Below, piece by piece: positions 5,489 to 7,038 of a stretch of 7,038 nucleotides of DNA. The notes under the pieces were generated by a model, which was not told the origin of the DNA, did no database searches, and saw only the letters and a program-made list of their open reading frames with translations. Source of the DNA: Nocardioides sp. (GTDB lineage Bacteria > Actinomycetota > Actinomycetes > Propionibacteriales > Nocardioidaceae); NCBI GenBank assembly GCA_023252065.1, contig JAHEXO010000112.1, positions 1-7,038 on the forward strand. Reading direction: 5' to 3'. The position numbers and the translations under genes are program-made. How positions within the stretch are numbered: position 1 is the stretch's first letter; each line of letters starts with the position of its first letter.

Positions 5489-5986
5489 ATGGGCCGGCCC
5501 CGGGGTCCCGTTACGCTCCTGACCAACCGATCCAGGGTGGGTTCGCGCACCCGCGACGGAAGGGACCTGATGGACGAAGCCGCCCCCACGCGAGCCGACG
5601 TCTCCCTACGGGTGCCCGCCGACGGCGCCTACGTCTCCGTGCTGCGCACGATGACCGCCGGGCTGGCCGCGCGCCTCGACTTCACCGTCGACGACATCGA
5701 GGACCTGCGGATCGCCGTCGGCGAGGCCTGCGCGCTCGTCCTGCCCGAGGCCGACCCGAGCGGTGACCTCGAGGCCGAGTTCCGGCTCGCGCCCGGGATC
5801 CTGACCGTCACCGTGGGCGTGCCCACCGACGGTCCGCGCGACCCCGACTACGAGAGCTTCGCCTGGCAGGTATTGAGCACCCTGGCCACCGAGGCGGCGG
5901 TGGCCGGCAACGGCACCCGGTACGAGGTGACGTTCTCGACCGAGTCGAGCATCCCGCCAGCCCGGGCCTCGGGCGCTGACACCTGA
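5489..5986 (+). CDS. RsbW-like anti-sigma factor (GHKL ATP-binding protein)
   Basis: 165 residues from ATG 5489, which has a strong AAGGAG. The 138-residue form from ATG 5570 (weak AAGG upstream) is closer to the usual family length, and the 27 residues between are Arg-rich with less typical codons (CGA, AGG, GTT), so the longer form is not certain. The conserved core covers residues 37-148: VSLRVPADGAYVSVLRTMTAGLAARLDF, then DLRIAVGEACALVL (72-85), the equivalent of the N-box of GHKL kinases, then a FAWQVLSTLATEA helix (125-135). The Asn expected four residues after Glu79 is Leu, as I recall for mycobacterial UsfX/RsbW (DEVCTRL). The protein should bind and hold the sigma factor encoded one base downstream. 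No RsbV-like anti-anti-sigma gene is present in this window. Confidence 0.85.
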   Translation: MGRPRGPVTLLTNRSRVGSRTRDGRDLMDEAAPTRADVSLRVPADGAYVSVLRTMTAGLAARLDFTVDDIEDLRIAVGEACALVLPEADPSGDLEAEFRLAPGILTVTVGVPTDGPRDPDYESFAWQVLSTLATEAAVAGNGTRYEVTFSTESSIPPARASGADT

Positions 5987-5987
5987 G

Positions 5988-6812
5988 ATGGTGCTCGGCA
6001 CGCCGGAGCAGTCAGGGTCCCTCGAGACGGAGCCGGAGCACGACGGTCCGCGTGCCGAGAACGCGCGACTCTTCGCCCTCTTCCGCGACCCCGACCAGAG
6101 CCAGCCCGTCCGGACGTCCGCCCGCGACGGGCTGGTCACCCTCCACCTGCCGTTGGTCGAGCACTGCGCGCGACGCTTCCGCAACCGCGGCGAGCCGTTG
6201 GAGGACCTGGTCCAGGTCGGCACGATCGGGCTGATCAAGGCGATCGACCGGTTCGACCTCGAGCGCGGCGTGGAGTTCTCGACGTACGCGACCCCGACCA
6301 TCATCGGCGAGATCAAGCGACACTTCCGCGACAAGGGGTGGGCGATCCGGGTGCCGCGGCGGCTGCAGGAGCTGCGGATGCAGATCAGCGCCACCACCGC
6401 CGAGCTGACCCAGAAGCTCGGCCGCTCCCCCACCGTCCGTGAGCTGGCCGACGCGATCGGCTGCTCGGTCGAGGAGATCATCGAGGGGATCGACTCGAGC
6501 AACGCCTACGCCACGCTCAGCCTCGACGCCACCGACGACAGCAGCGAGGACTCCGGGGTCTCGATGCTGGACATGATGGGACTCGACGACGAGCATCTCG
6601 AGCACGTCGAGATCCGGGAGTCGATCAAGCCCCTGCTCGAGGCGCTGCCGGCCCGCGAGAAGCGCATCCTGCTGCTGCGCTTCTTCAAGAACAAGACGCA
6701 GTCCGAGATCGCCGCCGAGATCGGCGTCAGCCAGATGCACGTCTCCCGGCTGCTGAGCCGGACCCTCGACCAGCTCCGCACCTCGCTCCAGGAGGGCAGC
6801 GAGCCGGGTTAA
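5988..6812 (+). CDS. SigB/SigF-type RNA polymerase sigma factor
   Basis: The protein has 274 residues, the length of group 3 SigB/SigF/SigG factors with regions 2, 3 and 4. Region 2 spans about 46-118 and includes DLVQVGTIGLIKAIDRFD (73-90, core binding) and FSTYATPTIIGEIKRHFRDKG (97-117, -10 recognition), continuing into WAIRVPRRLQEL. Region 3 follows at about 130-200 (RSPTVRELADAIGCS, then an acidic linker DATDDSSEDSG). Region 4 has EALPAREKRILLLRFF and the helix-turn-helix KTQSEIAAEIGVSQMHVSRLLSR (236-258, -35 recognition). The ATG at 5988 lies one base after the RsbW-like stop, so translation is probably coupled and the pair is a partner-switching module for a stress or developmental regulon. 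No GTTT/GGGTA-type autoregulatory promoter was found upstream. Confidence 0.95.
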   Translation: MVLGTPEQSGSLETEPEHDGPRAENARLFALFRDPDQSQPVRTSARDGLVTLHLPLVEHCARRFRNRGEPLEDLVQVGTIGLIKAIDRFDLERGVEFSTYATPTIIGEIKRHFRDKGWAIRVPRRLQELRMQISATTAELTQKLGRSPTVRELADAIGCSVEEIIEGIDSSNAYATLSLDATDDSSEDSGVSMLDMMGLDDEHLEHVEIRESIKPLLEALPAREKRILLLRFFKNKTQSEIAAEIGVSQMHVSRLLSRTLDQLRTSLQEGSEPG

Positions 6813-6815
6813 ACA

Positions 6816-7038
6816 TCAGGGCCGGGAGCCGTCGTGGTCGTCGCCGGCGAGCGCCTCGATGCTGGCCGCGTGGAGCAACCCGACCAGGACGACCACCGCC
6901 ACCAGCGCGAGGCCGATCGCGACCCAGGTCGTGGCGCCGCCGAGGAAGTTGTAGGCGAGCCCCAGGAACATCACCTGGGCCACGATGATCGGGCTGCGCG
7001 CCCACGACCGCCCGCGGACCACCAACCAGCCACAGGCC
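6816..7038 (-). CDS. Small integral membrane protein, C-terminal fragment
   Basis: The frame is open from the right edge of the window to TGA at 6816-6818, giving 73 visible residues; the start lies outside. After an Arg-rich loop (RGRSWARSP) come two hydrophobic stretches, IIVAQVMFLGLAYNFLGG and WVAIGLALVAVVVLVGLL, which look like the last two transmembrane helices of a small membrane protein, then a polar tail ending DDHDGSRP. This resembles the uncharacterised four-helix actinobacterial membrane proteins, with the SWARSP/VVLAQ-type motif before the third helix. A TTG at 7023-7025 could start it only if the loop were the N-terminus, which is unlikely. Its stop is 3 nt from the stop of the convergent sigma gene. 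Confidence 0.75.
   Translation of the reverse strand, partial: ACGWLVVRGRSWARSPIIVAQVMFLGLAYNFLGGATTWVAIGLALVAVVVLVGLLHAASIEALAGDDHDGSRP

Noticed and set aside
5510..5540. SigB/SigF-type promoter (GTTA ... GGGT) before the sigma operon
   Set aside because: The spacer is 21 nt, too long for the usual 14-17 nt, and the -10 part reads GGGTGG rather than GGGTA.
5606..6502. Minus-strand open frame over the anti-sigma and sigma genes
   Set aside because: It is antisense to two genes with clear family motifs and shows Ser/Arg-rich shadow composition.

Overview
The window looks like ordinary chromosomal DNA from a very GC-rich actinobacterium, most likely Nocardioides or a relative. The gene content points there: an actinobacterial Kgd-type 2-oxoglutarate dehydrogenase/decarboxylase, an F420-type (Ddn-like) oxidoreductase, a nickel superoxide dismutase with its own processing protease, and an RsbW-like / SigB-SigF-type stress sigma pair. 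The genus is an inference from family knowledge. I see no insertion sequence, phage gene, tRNA, rRNA or CRISPR array.

Layout. (1) Positions 1-1453, plus strand: the 3' end of kgd, then a 58-residue DUF6104-type protein, then a Ddn-like F420-dependent oxidoreductase, separated by 18 and 4 nt and probably one transcription unit. (2) Positions 1454-1529: a near-perfect 44-nt inverted repeat starting on the base after the Ddn-like stop codon, followed by a second copy of its right arm. This lies at a convergent junction and even supplies the stop codon of the next minus-strand gene. (3) Positions 1524-4854, minus strand: read in the direction of transcription, sodX (nickel-SOD maturation protease), malic enzyme, an MDR-type quinone oxidoreductase/alcohol dehydrogenase homologue and an SDR-family oxidoreductase. 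The last two overlap by 4 nt (ATGA). (4) Positions 4932-5327, plus strand: sodN, divergent from sodX across a 77-nt shared promoter region. (5) Positions 5328-5488: a structured intergenic stretch with two copies of a 25-nt motif that each contain a small hairpin, plus two further hairpins. (6) Positions 5489-6812, plus strand: an RsbW-like anti-sigma factor and, one base after its stop, a SigB/SigF-type sigma factor. (7) Positions 6816-7038, minus strand: the C-terminal end of a small membrane protein whose stop lies only 3 nt from the sigma-factor stop.

How the parts work together. SodN is made with a 12-residue leader that must be removed to free the His1 that, with Cys2 and Cys6, binds nickel. 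SodX, encoded back to back with it, is the predicted protease. Kgd feeds the TCA cycle, malic enzyme links malate to pyruvate, and several flanking genes encode NAD(P)- or F420-dependent redox enzymes. The RsbW/sigma pair is a partner-switching module lacking a local RsbV. The least understood items worth attention are the tiny kgd-linked DUF6104 gene, the palindromic repeat at 1454-1529, and the paired hairpin motif around the sodN 3' end.
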